Shown in pieces: positions 1 through 8,537 of a stretch of DNA of 64,000 bases. The translations under genes and the position numbers were made by a program. The notes beneath the pieces are model-generated. The model ran no database searches, was not told the DNA's origin, and saw nothing but the letters and a program-made list of their open reading frames with translations. Location: contig NZ_MDKE01000033.1 in the NCBI RefSeq assembly GCF_001870485.1, forward strand, positions 62,001 through 126,000. The letters run 5' to 3'. Origin of the DNA: Oceanisphaera psychrotolerans. Lineage in GTDB: Bacteria > Pseudomonadota > Gammaproteobacteria > Enterobacterales > Aeromonadaceae. Within the stretch, counting starts at the first letter, position 1; each line of letters begins with the position of its first letter.

Positions 1-111
1 GAAGATTTCTTCAGCCTGACCAACAGCGAAAACCGGCCACTTAACGAGCAGGAACAGGCCTTGTTGCGAGAAAAAGTGGTCGAGGAGCTCAACCAGGACG
101 GCAAAATATGA
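1..111 (+). CDS. glnD: GlnD C-terminus (partial): PII uridylyltransferase, ACT domain end
   Basis: The window opens inside a reading frame that gives 36 residues and stops at 109-111. The peptide starts EDFFSLTNSENRPLNEQEQ and resembles the end of the second ACT domain of GlnD, where E. coli has [20 protein letters not shown]. GlnD adds and removes UMP on PII proteins in response to glutamine. The placement directly before dapD is the E. coli glnD-dapD order and supports the call. Only the last few percent of the protein is visible, so the assignment rests on short similarity plus context. Confidence 0.7.
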   Translation, partial: EDFFSLTNSENRPLNEQEQALLREKVVEELNQDGKI

Positions 112-158
112 TAAAAGATGCGTCAGATTTGAATCAATAAACAGGAAAGGCGTGTTGG

Positions 159-290
159 ATGTCTGCACGGCAAACCATTATTCAGACCGCCTTTGAGCCT
201 CGCGATACCATTCTCGCTGAACGATTCAACAAACCGTCAGGCTCGTCCTGCAACTGATTGACACCCGGCTGGCCGCCCTGCGCACCAGCC
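159..290 (+). pseudogene. dapD: Relic of E. coli-type dapD N-terminus, frameshifted
   Basis: An ATG at 159 opens 32 codons beginning MSARQTIIQTAFEPRDTI. This closely resembles the start of the short E. coli-type DapD ([20 protein letters not shown]). The frame stops at 255-257. In another frame the following bases (about 229-290) encode QTVRLVLQLIDTRLAALRTS, which matches the next helix of E. coli DapD (AVNQVIALLDSGALRVAEK) moderately. The fragment sits exactly where E. coli dapD lies, just after glnD, and is followed at once by a different type of dapD. I read it as a decayed remnant of the ancestral gene. The similarity is seen by eye; a short translated leader peptide is the alternative. 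Confidence 0.6.
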
Positions 291-327
291 GATTACCAAT
301 TCAAACCAAATTAACGGAGTTACCACG

Positions 328-1359
328 ATGGCAAACTTTGCTTTCGGTCTGGGTGTGGGCACCAAGTCCGCCAAAAATGAATGGCTGGAGGTTTACTACA
401 ACCTGCCGCTGCTGAACGCGGATGACGCACTGATTAACGCAGTTGCTGCCAAGATCGGTTACGAAGGCGGCAACGCGGCAATCGAAATCGGCACGGCACA
501 GCTGAACGATCTGCAGGCGGCCTTTCTGTCCGTGGGCGCCGCAGATCAGGCCGAGATCGCCGACACTCTGGCCGGCACCAGCCAGCCATTGGTGGTGACC
601 ATTCTGGAAACCGATGCGGCACCGGCAAGCACTGCCGAGGTTTACCTGAAACTGGCGCTGCTGTCTCACCGTCTGGTCAAGCCGCACGGCCTGGATCTGT
701 CCGGTATGTTCGGCCTGCTGCCCAACGTGGCCTGGACCTCTGAAGGGGCCATCGCGGTAGACGAACTGGCCAAACGCCAGCTGGCCGCCCGAGCACAGGG
801 TCGTACCATCAGCGTCAACTCTGTCGACAAATTCCCGAAAATGACCGACTACGTGGTACCGGCCGGCGTGCGTATCGGTGATGCATCCCGCATCCGTCTG
901 GGCGCTCATGTGGGCGAAGGCACCACCGTCATGCACGAAGGTTTCATCAACTTCAACGCCGGTACCCTGGGCGTCAGCATGGTTGAAGGCCGCATCTCTG
1001 CCGGTGTGGTGGTCGGTAACGGTTCCGACCTGGGTGGCGGTTGTTCCACCATGGGTACCCTGTCCGGCGGCGGTAACATCGTCATCTCGGTTGGCGAAGG
1101 CAGCCTGCTGGGCGCAAACGCCGGCCTCGGTATCCCGCTAGGCGATCGCTGCACCATCGAGTCGGGCCTTTACATCACCGCCGGCGCGAAAGTGACCGTG
1201 CTGGATGATCAGAACCAGGAAGTGCAGACGATTAAAGCCGCCGAGCTGGCCGGTAAATCCGACCTGCTGTTCCGTCGCAACTCCCAGAATGGCCGCATCG
1301 AGGTGAAAACCAACAAGTCTGCCATCGAGCTGAACGCCGAGCTGCACAAACACAACTAA
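328..1359 (+). CDS. dapD: 2,3,4,5-tetrahydropyridine-2,6-dicarboxylate N-succinyltransferase, Pseudomonas-type DapD
   Basis: The enzyme succinylates tetrahydrodipicolinate in the succinylase route to meso-diaminopimelate and lysine, using succinyl-CoA in the cytoplasm. The 343-residue product starts MANFAFGLGVGTKSAKNEW and matches the long Pseudomonas-type DapD (about 344 aa), not the 274-residue E. coli form. The N-terminal region is followed by a left-handed beta-helix of hexapeptide repeats (about residues 170-290). This contains the conserved VDKFPKMTDYVVP, GEGTTVMHEGFVNFNAG-like and GSDLGGGCSTMGTLSGGGN stretches, and the end is KTNKSAIELN. An AACGGAG ribosome site precedes ATG 328. A strong terminator follows. 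Confidence 0.96.
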   Translation: MANFAFGLGVGTKSAKNEWLEVYYNLPLLNADDALINAVAAKIGYEGGNAAIEIGTAQLNDLQAAFLSVGAADQAEIADTLAGTSQPLVVTILETDAAPASTAEVYLKLALLSHRLVKPHGLDLSGMFGLLPNVAWTSEGAIAVDELAKRQLAARAQGRTISVNSVDKFPKMTDYVVPAGVRIGDASRIRLGAHVGEGTTVMHEGFINFNAGTLGVSMVEGRISAGVVVGNGSDLGGGCSTMGTLSGGGNIVISVGEGSLLGANAGLGIPLGDRCTIESGLYITAGAKVTVLDDQNQEVQTIKAAELAGKSDLLFRRNSQNGRIEVKTNKSAIELNAELHKHN

Positions 1360-1417
1360 ATTCGTATCAGCCAGTCTCGCACCGCCGAACAAGCGCGAGG
1401 CCAGGCTTCACCAGTTA

Positions 1418-1449
1418 AAACGGCGCTGTCTGGTACAGCGCCGTTTTTT
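1418..1449 (+). terminator. Rho-independent terminator after dapD
   Basis: The arms AACGGCGCTGT and ACAGCGCCGTT form an 11-bp stem around a CTGGT loop, followed by a run of six T. It lies 60 bases after the dapD stop. Confidence 0.9.
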
Positions 1450-1554
1450 GTTGCTCCTGCATCGGGCCAAAAAAACGCCACCCACGCCGCTTTTCTGCTA
1501 TGATGCGGCCCCGCCTGTGAGCGACCCTATTTATCTGATATCAAGAGCTTCTCC

Positions 1555-2934
1555 GTGACCAACACCGAATTTTCCACCCTGTCCCTGGACCCGTCCCTGA
1601 TCGCCAACCTGACCAGCCTGGAATACACCCGGATGACCCCCATTCAGGCCCAGAGCCTGCCGTTAATGCTGACAGGCAAGGACGTCATCGCCCAGGCCAG
1701 CACCGGCAGTGGCAAAACCGTGGCCTTTGGCCTGGCTCTGCTGGCCCGGCTCGACGTCAACCGGTTGGGCGTACAGACCATGGTGCTGTGCCCCACCCGC
1801 GAACTGGCCGATCAGGTCGCCCGCGAGCTGCGTCGTCTGGCCCGGGCCATGGCCAACGTCAAGCTGGTGGTGCTCTGTGGTGGCTCCCCCACGGCGGCAC
1901 AAACCGCCTCGCTCGAATTCGGTGCCCACATCGTGGTCGGCACCCCGGGCCGCATGCTCAAGCATCTGGAACAGGGCAGCCTGGTGCTGGACGATCTGAA
2001 CACCCTGGTGCTGGACGAAGCGGATCGCATGCTGGACATGGGCTTTACCGACGACATTCAGCGTGTGGTCGCCTTTGCCCCCAAACAGCGCCAGACGCTG
2101 CTGTTCTCGGCCACCTATCCCGAAGGCATCGCCGACCTGAGCCGCGGCCTGCAGCAACAGCCGGAGCGGGTATCGGTCGCCGATGAGTTTCGTGCCGACA
2201 CCATAGTGCAATTGCTGTTCGAAGTCGTACCCGCTCAGCGCAAACAGGCGCTGGCCACCCTGCTGGCCCACTATGCGCCGCGCTCGGCGGTGGTATTCTG
2301 CAATACCAAACGCGCCTGTCAGGAAGTGGCCGATCACCTGACCACCCTCGGCTTTGCCGCCCTGGCACTGAACGGTGATCTGGAACAGCGGGAGCGGGAT
2401 CAGGTGCTGGTACGCTTCGCCAACGGCAGCGCCAATATTCTGGTGGCCACCGATGTGGCGGCCCGCGGCCTGGATATCAAGGAACTGGCGGCGGTAATCA
2501 ATTACGACATCACCCAGGATCCGGAAGTACATGTACACCGGGTCGGCCGTACCGGTCGTGCCGGCCAGCAGGGCCTGGCGCTGAGCCTGTACAGCCCGCA
2601 GGAAGCCTACCGGGTCAACATGATTGAAGAATACCAGCAGGCGCCCATCGTGCAGGGATCCCTGGCCGAGCTGAACGGCAACATGGCGCCGCTGCAGCCG
2701 GAAATGGTGACCCTCAATATCGCCGGTGGTCGCAAAAGCAAGATCCGCGCCGGCGATATTCTCGGCGCCCTCACCGGCGAGGCCGGCATTGCCGGTGCTC
2801 AGGTGGGCAAGATTAATATCTCCGAGATGCAGTCTTATGTGGCGGTACACCGCGATGTAGCCAAGCAGGCGCTGAAGCATCTGCAACAGGGTAAAATCAA
2901 GGGCCGTACCGTCAAGGCACGCCTGATAGGCTGA
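1555..2934 (+). CDS. dbpA: ATP-dependent RNA helicase DbpA
   Basis: DEAD-box helicase acting on 23S rRNA helix 92 during large-subunit assembly. Its 459 residues carry the Q motif (MTPIQAQ), Walker A ASTGSGKT, PTRELA, GG, TPGR, DEAD (VLDEADRMLDMGF), SAT, then the second RecA domain with ARGLD and HRVGRTGRAG. The C-terminal about 75 residues (IRAGDILGALTGEAG through KIKGRTVKARLIG) form the RRM-like DbpA domain that binds hairpin 92. This distinguishes it from other DEAD-box proteins. The start is GTG at 1555, with a weak AAGAG ribosome site. Length matches E. coli DbpA (457). Confidence 0.95.
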   Translation: MTNTEFSTLSLDPSLIANLTSLEYTRMTPIQAQSLPLMLTGKDVIAQASTGSGKTVAFGLALLARLDVNRLGVQTMVLCPTRELADQVARELRRLARAMANVKLVVLCGGSPTAAQTASLEFGAHIVVGTPGRMLKHLEQGSLVLDDLNTLVLDEADRMLDMGFTDDIQRVVAFAPKQRQTLLFSATYPEGIADLSRGLQQQPERVSVADEFRADTIVQLLFEVVPAQRKQALATLLAHYAPRSAVVFCNTKRACQEVADHLTTLGFAALALNGDLEQRERDQVLVRFANGSANILVATDVAARGLDIKELAAVINYDITQDPEVHVHRVGRTGRAGQQGLALSLYSPQEAYRVNMIEEYQQAPIVQGSLAELNGNMAPLQPEMVTLNIAGGRKSKIRAGDILGALTGEAGIAGAQVGKINISEMQSYVAVHRDVAKQALKHLQQGKIKGRTVKARLIG

Positions 2935-3009
2935 ACGATGGCATGTCCTTTTACGCCAGGCGTGAAGGGACATGACTTGTTTCAACGAGGCGGGTTCACC
3001 GGATAACGC

Positions 3010-3282
3010 TCAGGCATCGCCGTCGTTGAAGTGCCGGTGAATATAATCGATCTTCGCCATAAACTGCTCCTTCAGCGTGTTATTGGCATAGTCGAACCGA
3101 TAACTCTGGTGAAAATTCAACTGCAGCGTGACACCACTGCCCGATAACACCACGCTGTAACCGTCAAAATCACTGCTCGCCACTATTCCTTCCAGCATAT
3201 GCCCATCTTCGTGAGGCTCGCCAAAACGCTGAATCTTGTCGAACACCTCCAGTATGGTTTTGTTTTCCAGTTCGTTTTGCAT
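3010..3282 (-). CDS. DUF3081 family protein
   Basis: A 90-residue cytoplasmic protein (MQNELENKTILEVFDKIQ...) with the DFDGYSVVLSGSGVTLQLNFH stretch typical of the DUF3081 family of marine gammaproteobacteria. The function is unknown. It ends with a conserved YIHRHF-like helix. It lies 27 bases upstream (on the minus strand, downstream) of the SLC13 transporter and could be co-transcribed with it. The family call comes from resemblance only. Confidence 0.8.
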   Translation of the reverse strand: MQNELENKTILEVFDKIQRFGEPHEDGHMLEGIVASSDFDGYSVVLSGSGVTLQLNFHQSYRFDYANNTLKEQFMAKIDYIHRHFNDGDA

Positions 3283-3309
3283 CGTCGTTTCCTCATTGTC
3301 ACTCGTATC

Positions 3310-5208
3310 TCAAAGCGGCCACACCCATAGCAGCATGGGGATGCTGACCAGCACCACCAGCAGCTCCAGCGGCAGCCCAAGACGCCAGTAGTCACCGAAG
3401 CGGAAGCCTCCCGGCCCCAGGATCAGGGTATTGTTCTGGTGCCCTATCGGCGTCAGAAAGGCGCAGGAGCCGCCGATGGCCACCGCCATCAGGAAGGGAT
3501 CCATGCTCACACCCAGCTGGCTGGCGGTGCCGATGGCAATGGGGCACATCACCGCCGCCGTCGCCGCGTTATTCATCAAATCCGACAGCGTCATGGTCAC
3601 CACCAGAATCAGCACCAGGGCGACAACGGCATGCCCCTGGGCCACGCCGTCCAGCAGCAGGCCGGCGATCAGCTCGGCGGTGCCGCTGGACTCCATCACA
3701 TCGGCCACCGGGATCAAGGCGCCCAGCAACACCACCACCGGCCAGTCGACGGCGGTATAGACGGAACGGGGCGGCACGGTACGCAGTACCATGGACGCCA
3801 GCACCCCGGCGGCGAAAGACACCGCCGCCGGCAGCAACCCAAAGGCAGCGGTGGCGACCGAGGCTGCCATGATGCCGGTGGCCATCACCGCCTTGCGTTT
3901 ATCGGGAATGCGCAGGTCTCGCTCGGCCAGAGGCACGCATCCGGTACTGGAGGCAAACTCGGCTATCGCCTCCGGCCCCCCTTGCATCAGCAGCAAGTCA
4001 CCGGCCCTGAACGCCAGGGCCCGCAGCCGCTTGATCGAACGCTGGCCCTGACGGGAGACCGCCAGCAGATTGACACCGTAACTGGTACGCAACTGTATCC
4101 CTCTGGCCGTACGTCCCAGCAATTCGGAACTGGGCAGAATAACCAGCTCCATCAGCACGATTTCATCGGACGTATCGACATTGCTTGCTTCCGAGCTCTC
4201 CTCTTCCTCTGTGGCCTTCTCGACCGAACTCTCGGTCTCGACAGGCTCTTTCGTTTTTTCCTGCTGTACTTCTTCTTTCGTCGCCCTGGCCTTTTCTTTC
4301 TGTACTTCTTCTTTCGTTGCCTTGGCTTCTTCCAGTTTCAGGCCGAGGCTGGACAGCGCATGAGACAGGGTTTCTGCTTCGGCTTCCAGCATCAGAATAT
4401 CACCGGCCCGGGTCCGCCGACGCGGGCTGGGTGGCATCACCCGCACTTCATTGCGCACCAACCCCAACACCTGGGCATCGGCCTCCACCAGCGCCTGCTC
4501 TATTTCTCTCAGGGTCAGGCCTTCGGCCTTGCAGCCAGCCGGCACCCGCGCTTCGGTGATATAGGCGCCGGAGTCGAAGCCCTCCACCCCGGATTGCTTG
4601 CGTCCCGGCACGATGCGCCAGCCAATCAGGGCGACAAAGCCCACTCCCAGTGCCGCCACCGCCAGGCCGACCGGAGTGTAATCGAACATGCCAAAACCGC
4701 TGCCGCCGCTGGCCTGCCGAAAGCCGGCAACAATCAGGTTGGGTGGGGTACCAATCAAGGTGGTCATACCGCCGAGTATGGTGCCGAACGCCAGCGGCAT
4801 CAGCACCTTGCCCGGTGGTAATTGCTGGCGTCTGGCCATCTGAATCGCCACCGGCATCAGCAGCGCCAGGGCACCGACGTTGTTCATGAAGGCCGACAGA
4901 ATGGCCCCCAGACCGGTGAGGGCGGCAATGGACAGGGTGGGACCGGCCTGGGAGGGCAGCAGATGACGGGTCAGCACATCGACGGCCCCGGAATTCTGCA
5001 AGCCTTTGCTCAACACCAGCACGCAAGCCACGGTGATCACCGCCGGGTGGCTCAGGCCGTCGAAGGCGGCGTCGGCCGGCACCAGGCCGGTCAGGATACA
5101 GGCCAGCAAGGCCCCGGCCGCTACCATGTCATGACGCCACCGCCCCCAGAGAAACATCAGGACGGTAGCAACGAGAATAACGACAATGGTGATTTGTGGC
5201 TGGTTCAT
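3310..5208 (-). CDS. SLC13-family anion:sodium symporter with two RCK_C domains
   Basis: Inner-membrane transporter of the ArsB/SLC13 (divalent anion:Na+) group, 632 residues from ATG 5208, chosen because CAGGAG lies just upstream. Hydrophobic segments fill residues 1-200 and 415-632, with the repeated signature motifs LMNNVGALALLMPVAI-like and LSDLMNNAATAAVMCP. Between the halves are two TrkA_C/RCK_C regulatory modules (about 215-285 and 350-415). They are separated by an unusual acidic/lysine-rich linker (about 288-349). The substrate cannot be read from sequence: sulfate, dicarboxylate or another anion is possible. An in-frame upstream start at 5301 would add 31 unlikely residues. Confidence 0.88.
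   Translation of the reverse strand: MNQPQITIVVILVATVLMFLWGRWRHDMVAAGALLACILTGLVPADAAFDGLSHPAVITVACVLVLSKGLQNSGAVDVLTRHLLPSQAGPTLSIAALTGLGAILSAFMNNVGALALLMPVAIQMARRQQLPPGKVLMPLAFGTILGGMTTLIGTPPNLIVAGFRQASGGSGFGMFDYTPVGLAVAALGVGFVALIGWRIVPGRKQSGVEGFDSGAYITEARVPAGCKAEGLTLREIEQALVEADAQVLGLVRNEVRVMPPSPRRRTRAGDILMLEAEAETLSHALSSLGLKLEEAKATKEEVQKEKARATKEEVQQEKTKEPVETESSVEKATEEEESSEASNVDTSDEIVLMELVILPSSELLGRTARGIQLRTSYGVNLLAVSRQGQRSIKRLRALAFRAGDLLLMQGGPEAIAEFASSTGCVPLAERDLRIPDKRKAVMATGIMAASVATAAFGLLPAAVSFAAGVLASMVLRTVPPRSVYTAVDWPVVVLLGALIPVADVMESSGTAELIAGLLLDGVAQGHAVVALVLILVVTMTLSDLMNNAATAAVMCPIAIGTASQLGVSMDPFLMAVAIGGSCAFLTPIGHQNNTLILGPGGFRFGDYWRLGLPLELLVVLVSIPMLLWVWPL
4160..4345 (-). repeat. In-gene low-complexity insert with 36-bp tandem repeat
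   Basis: Within the SLC13 gene, about 60 codons encode almost only K, E, T, S, A, V and Q. Two copies of a 12-residue unit (RATKEEVQQEKT / KATKEEVQKEKA) are visible. In DNA a 17-bp match beginning TGTACTTCTTC recurs at 4265 and 4301. The codon mix is AT-richer than the flanks. Confidence 0.8.
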
Positions 5209-5477
5209 GCTATTTTCGGCTCCTGAACATGGACGGGAGTAGCTGTGCGGAAGTGTGCATTGTGGCCCAGCCAGAATCACGCGTTGCGTTTCTCCTGCCA
5301 ACGCGGCCGCTCAGCCCTCCGAGTGTAGCAGTCTTTTTGCTTTGTCTTGCAACACAGACCTTATAATACATTGAATTTAAAAGCTTAACTCCATATTAAG
5401 TGCCCGAAGCGCTCATGTAACAACAGTGGTCTTTGTCGCCCGGGCAGGCTAAGATCGATTCTTTTACGAATACGGTA

Positions 5478-6311
5478 ATGCTCATGATCAAGCTTGGCGA
5501 TAACAACACCCTGCCCCTGCTGCGACTGGACGATAAAGGCGGCTGGCTGGACGCCGGTGAATATGGCGAGGCGTTCATGCCCCGCCGCCAGTTACCCGCC
5601 GGTTGTCAGCCCGGTGATGAGATAGCGGTATTTATCTATCTGGACTCGGATCAGGAACCGGTGATCACCACCGACAAGCCCAAGGCGCGGGTGGGTCAGT
5701 TTGCGTCACTGAAAGTGGTCACCACCAACCGGCTCGGTGCCTTCCTCGACTGGGGCATGAAAAAAGACATCTTCGTCCCCCAGCGCAGCCAGTCCCGCCC
5801 GATGCAGGAAGGTCGCAACTACGTGGTCTATCTGTATCTGGATCATGAGGGCCGCATGGTGGCCAGCAGCAAACTGGACAGCTTCCTCAGCCGGGAGCTG
5901 CCGCCCTACCGCCCCGAACAGGAAGTGGATCTGCTGATTGCCGAGCACACCCAGCTCGGCTTCAAGGCGGTGGTCGACAACCGCTTCTGGGGTCTGCTGT
6001 TCAAGTCCGACATTTCGGGCCGGGTGCCGGTAGGTCTGGCCACCAAGGGCTATATCAAGCAGGTCCGTGATGACGGCAAGATAGATCTGACCCTGTTCAA
6101 GCCCGGCCCGGCCAAGGTGGACGCCGCCGCCCAGGCGGTGCTCGACCGACTGGAGCTGGCCGGTGGCTTCATGCAGGTCAGCGACAAGACCGATCCCGAC
6201 ACCATCTTTCGCATGTTCGGCATCAGCAAAGGCACCTTCAAGAAGGCCATCGGTGGCTTGTACAAGCAGGGCAAGATCCTGATAGAGGCAGAGGGTATCC
6301 GCAAGCAGTAA
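5478..6311 (+). CDS. cvfB: S1-like RNA-binding protein, CvfB family
   Basis: A 277-residue protein made of several S1/OB-like modules followed by a winged-helix end, as in CvfB (YitL) proteins. In order: an N-terminal OB module (GDNNTLPLLRLDDKGGWLD), a second module (VGQFASLKVVTTNRLGAFLDW then KDIFVPQRSQ), a third (LGFKAVVDNRFWGLLF) and a C-terminal region (MFGISKGTFKKAIGGLYKQG) typical of the family. CvfB was first described as an RNA-binding virulence regulator in Staphylococcus; the role in gammaproteobacteria is unknown. The start is chosen at ATG 5478 (or 5484). A TTG at 5433 is possible but lacks a ribosome site. Confidence 0.88.
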   Translation: MLMIKLGDNNTLPLLRLDDKGGWLDAGEYGEAFMPRRQLPAGCQPGDEIAVFIYLDSDQEPVITTDKPKARVGQFASLKVVTTNRLGAFLDWGMKKDIFVPQRSQSRPMQEGRNYVVYLYLDHEGRMVASSKLDSFLSRELPPYRPEQEVDLLIAEHTQLGFKAVVDNRFWGLLFKSDISGRVPVGLATKGYIKQVRDDGKIDLTLFKPGPAKVDAAAQAVLDRLELAGGFMQVSDKTDPDTIFRMFGISKGTFKKAIGGLYKQGKILIEAEGIRKQ

Positions 6312-6334
6312 GCGGTAAACCACGCCATACAAAC

Positions 6335-6371
6335 AAACACGGCGCCGTTTCTGACGGCGCCGTGTTTGTTC
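6335..6371. terminator. Bidirectional terminator between cvfB and yqcA
   Basis: A perfect 14-bp stem (AAACACGGCGCCGT and its complement) around TTCTG lies between the convergent cvfB and yqcA genes. It can serve both strands. Confidence 0.88.
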
Positions 6372-6388
6372 TGGTCGCGGGCGGTTTA

Positions 6389-6829
6389 CTAAATCTGCGC
6401 CATCCAGCCTTTCAGCCAGGCCAGCGCCGGCTCTTCCGGCTCCAGGGTTTCGGTGGCATCCACCTGCAGCCGCGGGGTGACCGCCTGCGCCTGCAGCTCC
6501 TGCAGCAGTTCATCGACCTGGCGGCCGGCACCGCAGAAATTATCGTAACTGCTGTCACCCAGGGCCACCAGCGCATAACGCAGCTGCGGCATGGGAGGAC
6601 AGCACTCTCGCATCTCTTCAAACAGCGGCACCAGGTTGGGCGGTATGTCACCCTGACCGGTAGTGGAGGTGACAAACAACCAGAAGCGGTCCTGGTCAAG
6701 ATCCGCCAGCACCGCGTCCTCATGCAACCGCACCTGATGACCGGCCTCGGTCAGGGCCTGCTCCAGCGTCTCGGCCACCAGCACTGCCGAGCCGTATACG
6801 GTACCGATAATAATCTCTACTGCTGCCAT
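6389..6829 (-). CDS. yqcA: Flavodoxin YqcA
   Basis: Small FMN-binding electron carrier, 146 residues. The phosphate-binding loop GTVYGSA sits near residue 10, and TSTTGQGDIPPNL plus ALGDSSYDNFCGAG are the flavin-contacting stretches shared with E. coli YqcA (149 aa) and MioC. The start at 6829 has AGGAG upstream. It is last in a minus-strand operon yqcC-truC-glsA-yqcA; E. coli has yqcC-truC-yqcA without glsA. The redox partner is unknown. Confidence 0.9.
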   Translation of the reverse strand: MAAVEIIIGTVYGSAVLVAETLEQALTEAGHQVRLHEDAVLADLDQDRFWLFVTSTTGQGDIPPNLVPLFEEMRECCPPMPQLRYALVALGDSSYDNFCGAGRQVDELLQELQAQAVTPRLQVDATETLEPEEPALAWLKGWMAQI

Positions 6830-6840
6830 TGTTACTCCTG

Positions 6841-7763
6841 TCAGAAAAGTCGTAAATCCAGGGACCGGGACAATTCTTCCAACGCCCAGATCCCCGCCAC
6901 CGAGTTGCCGTAACCATTCAGCTCGGGTGACCAGACACACACGGTGAAGCGCCCCGGCACCACCGCCACTATCCCCCCGCCTACCCCCGATTTGGCGGGC
7001 ATTCCCACCCGGTAGGCAAAATCGCCGGCCGCATCGTACAGACCGGAGGTAAACAGCAGGGCATTCAGTTGCTGGGTCTGCAACCGGGACAGCCACTGCT
7101 CGCCGGTCACCACACAACGGCCGCCGTTGGCCAGAAAACTGAGGCCCGCGCCAGATCCACACAACTCATGGACAGGGCACAGTAGCTGAAATAGGCCTTC
7201 AGTACCTCATCGACTTCGTTATGAAAATTGCCGAAGCTCTTCATCAGGTTGGCCATGGCCGCATTGCGAAACCGGTGCTCGTACTCGGAGTTGGCCACGC
7301 GATGATCGATGCGGATGGCCGGGTTGCCCGCCCGCAGCCGCATGGCCTCGAGCAAGGCGTGTACCGGCGCCGACAGCCGCGAGCTGAGCGCATCCACCAC
7401 CACCAGCGCCCCCGCATTAATAAAGGGGTTGCGCGGCATGCCCCGTTCGAACTCCAGCTGCACCAGCGAGTTGAAGGCATGGCCCGAGGGCTCCTTGCCC
7501 ACCCGTTGCCAGAGATCATCGCCGTAGCGCTGCTGGGCCATGGCCAGGGCAAACGCCTTGGAAATACTCTGGATGGAAAAGGACTCGGCGGCATCGCCGC
7601 TGCAGTACAGCTCGCCTTCCAGGGTGCAGATGGCCATGCCGAAGCGGTCGGCAGGCACCCGCGCCAGCGCCGGAATATAATCCGCCACCGCGCCCTGGCC
7701 AAAGCGAGCCCGGGCTTCCTGATTGATTCGGTCGAGTAGGGGCTGAAGTGTCACAGAATACAT
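6841..7763 (-). CDS. glsA: Glutaminase GlsA, one-base frameshift
   Basis: Hydrolyses glutamine to glutamate and ammonia. The serine-dependent beta-lactamase-like fold is recognisable from [11 protein letters not shown] (S-x-x-K), [10 protein letters not shown], and, after the break, [15 protein letters not shown] and [14 protein letters not shown]. Two frames are needed: residues up to about 208 (DLARASVF) come from the first, and LANGG onward from the second. Adding one T in the run at 7135-7138 (A on the plus strand) restores a normal protein of about 307 residues. The stop is 11 bases from yqcA, and the start directly abuts the truC stop. Confidence 0.88.
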
Positions 7764-8537
7764 CTAACCTGCTGAAAAGGAGGATCTTAACCCGAGAGGC
7801 CCGGATGAATCGAGCGCCATACGCCAATCAAAGTCGTCGAGCAATCCTTGCCAGTGTCTGTCCAGACCGGCCTCCAGCGCCAGGGGGGCACCGCTGAGCG
7901 GATGGGCCAGCGTCAGTCGGTTGGCATGCAGCATCATGCGCTCGCAACCGTATTGCTGACGAAAGAAGCGATTATGGCGACCATCACCGTGACTGGTATC
8001 ACCGACAATGGGATGGAACAGGTGAGCCATGTGCCGTCGCAGCTGGTGTTTGCGGCCGGTTTCCGGGGTGAGCCGCACCAGGCTGTAACGGCTGGTATCG
8101 TGTTTTTTCGACACCGCAAAAGGCAGTTCGATTTGCGCCAGCGTCTGCCAGTGGGTCACCGCCGGCTGGGCCGGCTTGTCCGCATCGGCAAACTTGTCGG
8201 CGATGTCATCCAGCTGGTGACTCAGGGCATAGTCCAGCGTGCCCTGCGCCGGCATATAGCCGCGCACCACCGCCAGATAGTGCTTGTCGACCCGGCGTTC
8301 GCCAAAAGCCTCGGTCAGGGTGCGGGCCACCCCGGCGCTCTTGGCAAACAGCAGGACGCCCGAGGTCGGGCGGTCGAGCCGGTGTACCGGAAATACATGA
8401 CAGCCCACGGCGTCCCGGGTCAGCTGCATGGCGAAACGGGTTTCGCCCTTGTCCAGCCAACTGCGGTGTACCAGCAAACCGGCGTCCTTGTTGATCGCCA
8501 CCAGTGACTCGTCTTCATAGATAAGTTCGACGCTCAT
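7764..8537 (-). CDS. truC: tRNA pseudouridine(65) synthase TruC
   Basis: RluA-family enzyme that isomerises U65 in tRNA-Ile1 and tRNA-Asp. The 257 residues include the catalytic motif HRLDRPTSGVLLF (the Asp is the nucleophile) and the downstream RLTPETGRKHQLRRHMAHL and GDTSHGDGRHN stretches specific to TruC. Its ATG overlaps the yqcC stop as ATGA, so translation is probably coupled. The same pair occurs in E. coli. Confidence 0.94.
   Translation of the reverse strand: MSVELIYEDESLVAINKDAGLLVHRSWLDKGETRFAMQLTRDAVGCHVFPVHRLDRPTSGVLLFAKSAGVARTLTEAFGERRVDKHYLAVVRGYMPAQGTLDYALSHQLDDIADKFADADKPAQPAVTHWQTLAQIELPFAVSKKHDTSRYSLVRLTPETGRKHQLRRHMAHLFHPIVGDTSHGDGRHNRFFRQQYGCERMMLHANRLTLAHPLSGAPLALEAGLDRHWQGLLDDFDWRMALDSSGPLGLRSSFSAG

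Noticed and set aside
1663-2985. 440-codon minus-strand open frame
   Set aside because: Lies entirely antisense to dbpA. GC-rich third positions keep the opposite frame open, and the product has no recognisable domain.
5209-5301. N-terminal extension of the SLC13 transporter
   Set aside because: Adds 31 Ser/Cys/Pro-containing residues before the natural membrane start. The ATG at 5208 has a good CAGGAG site.
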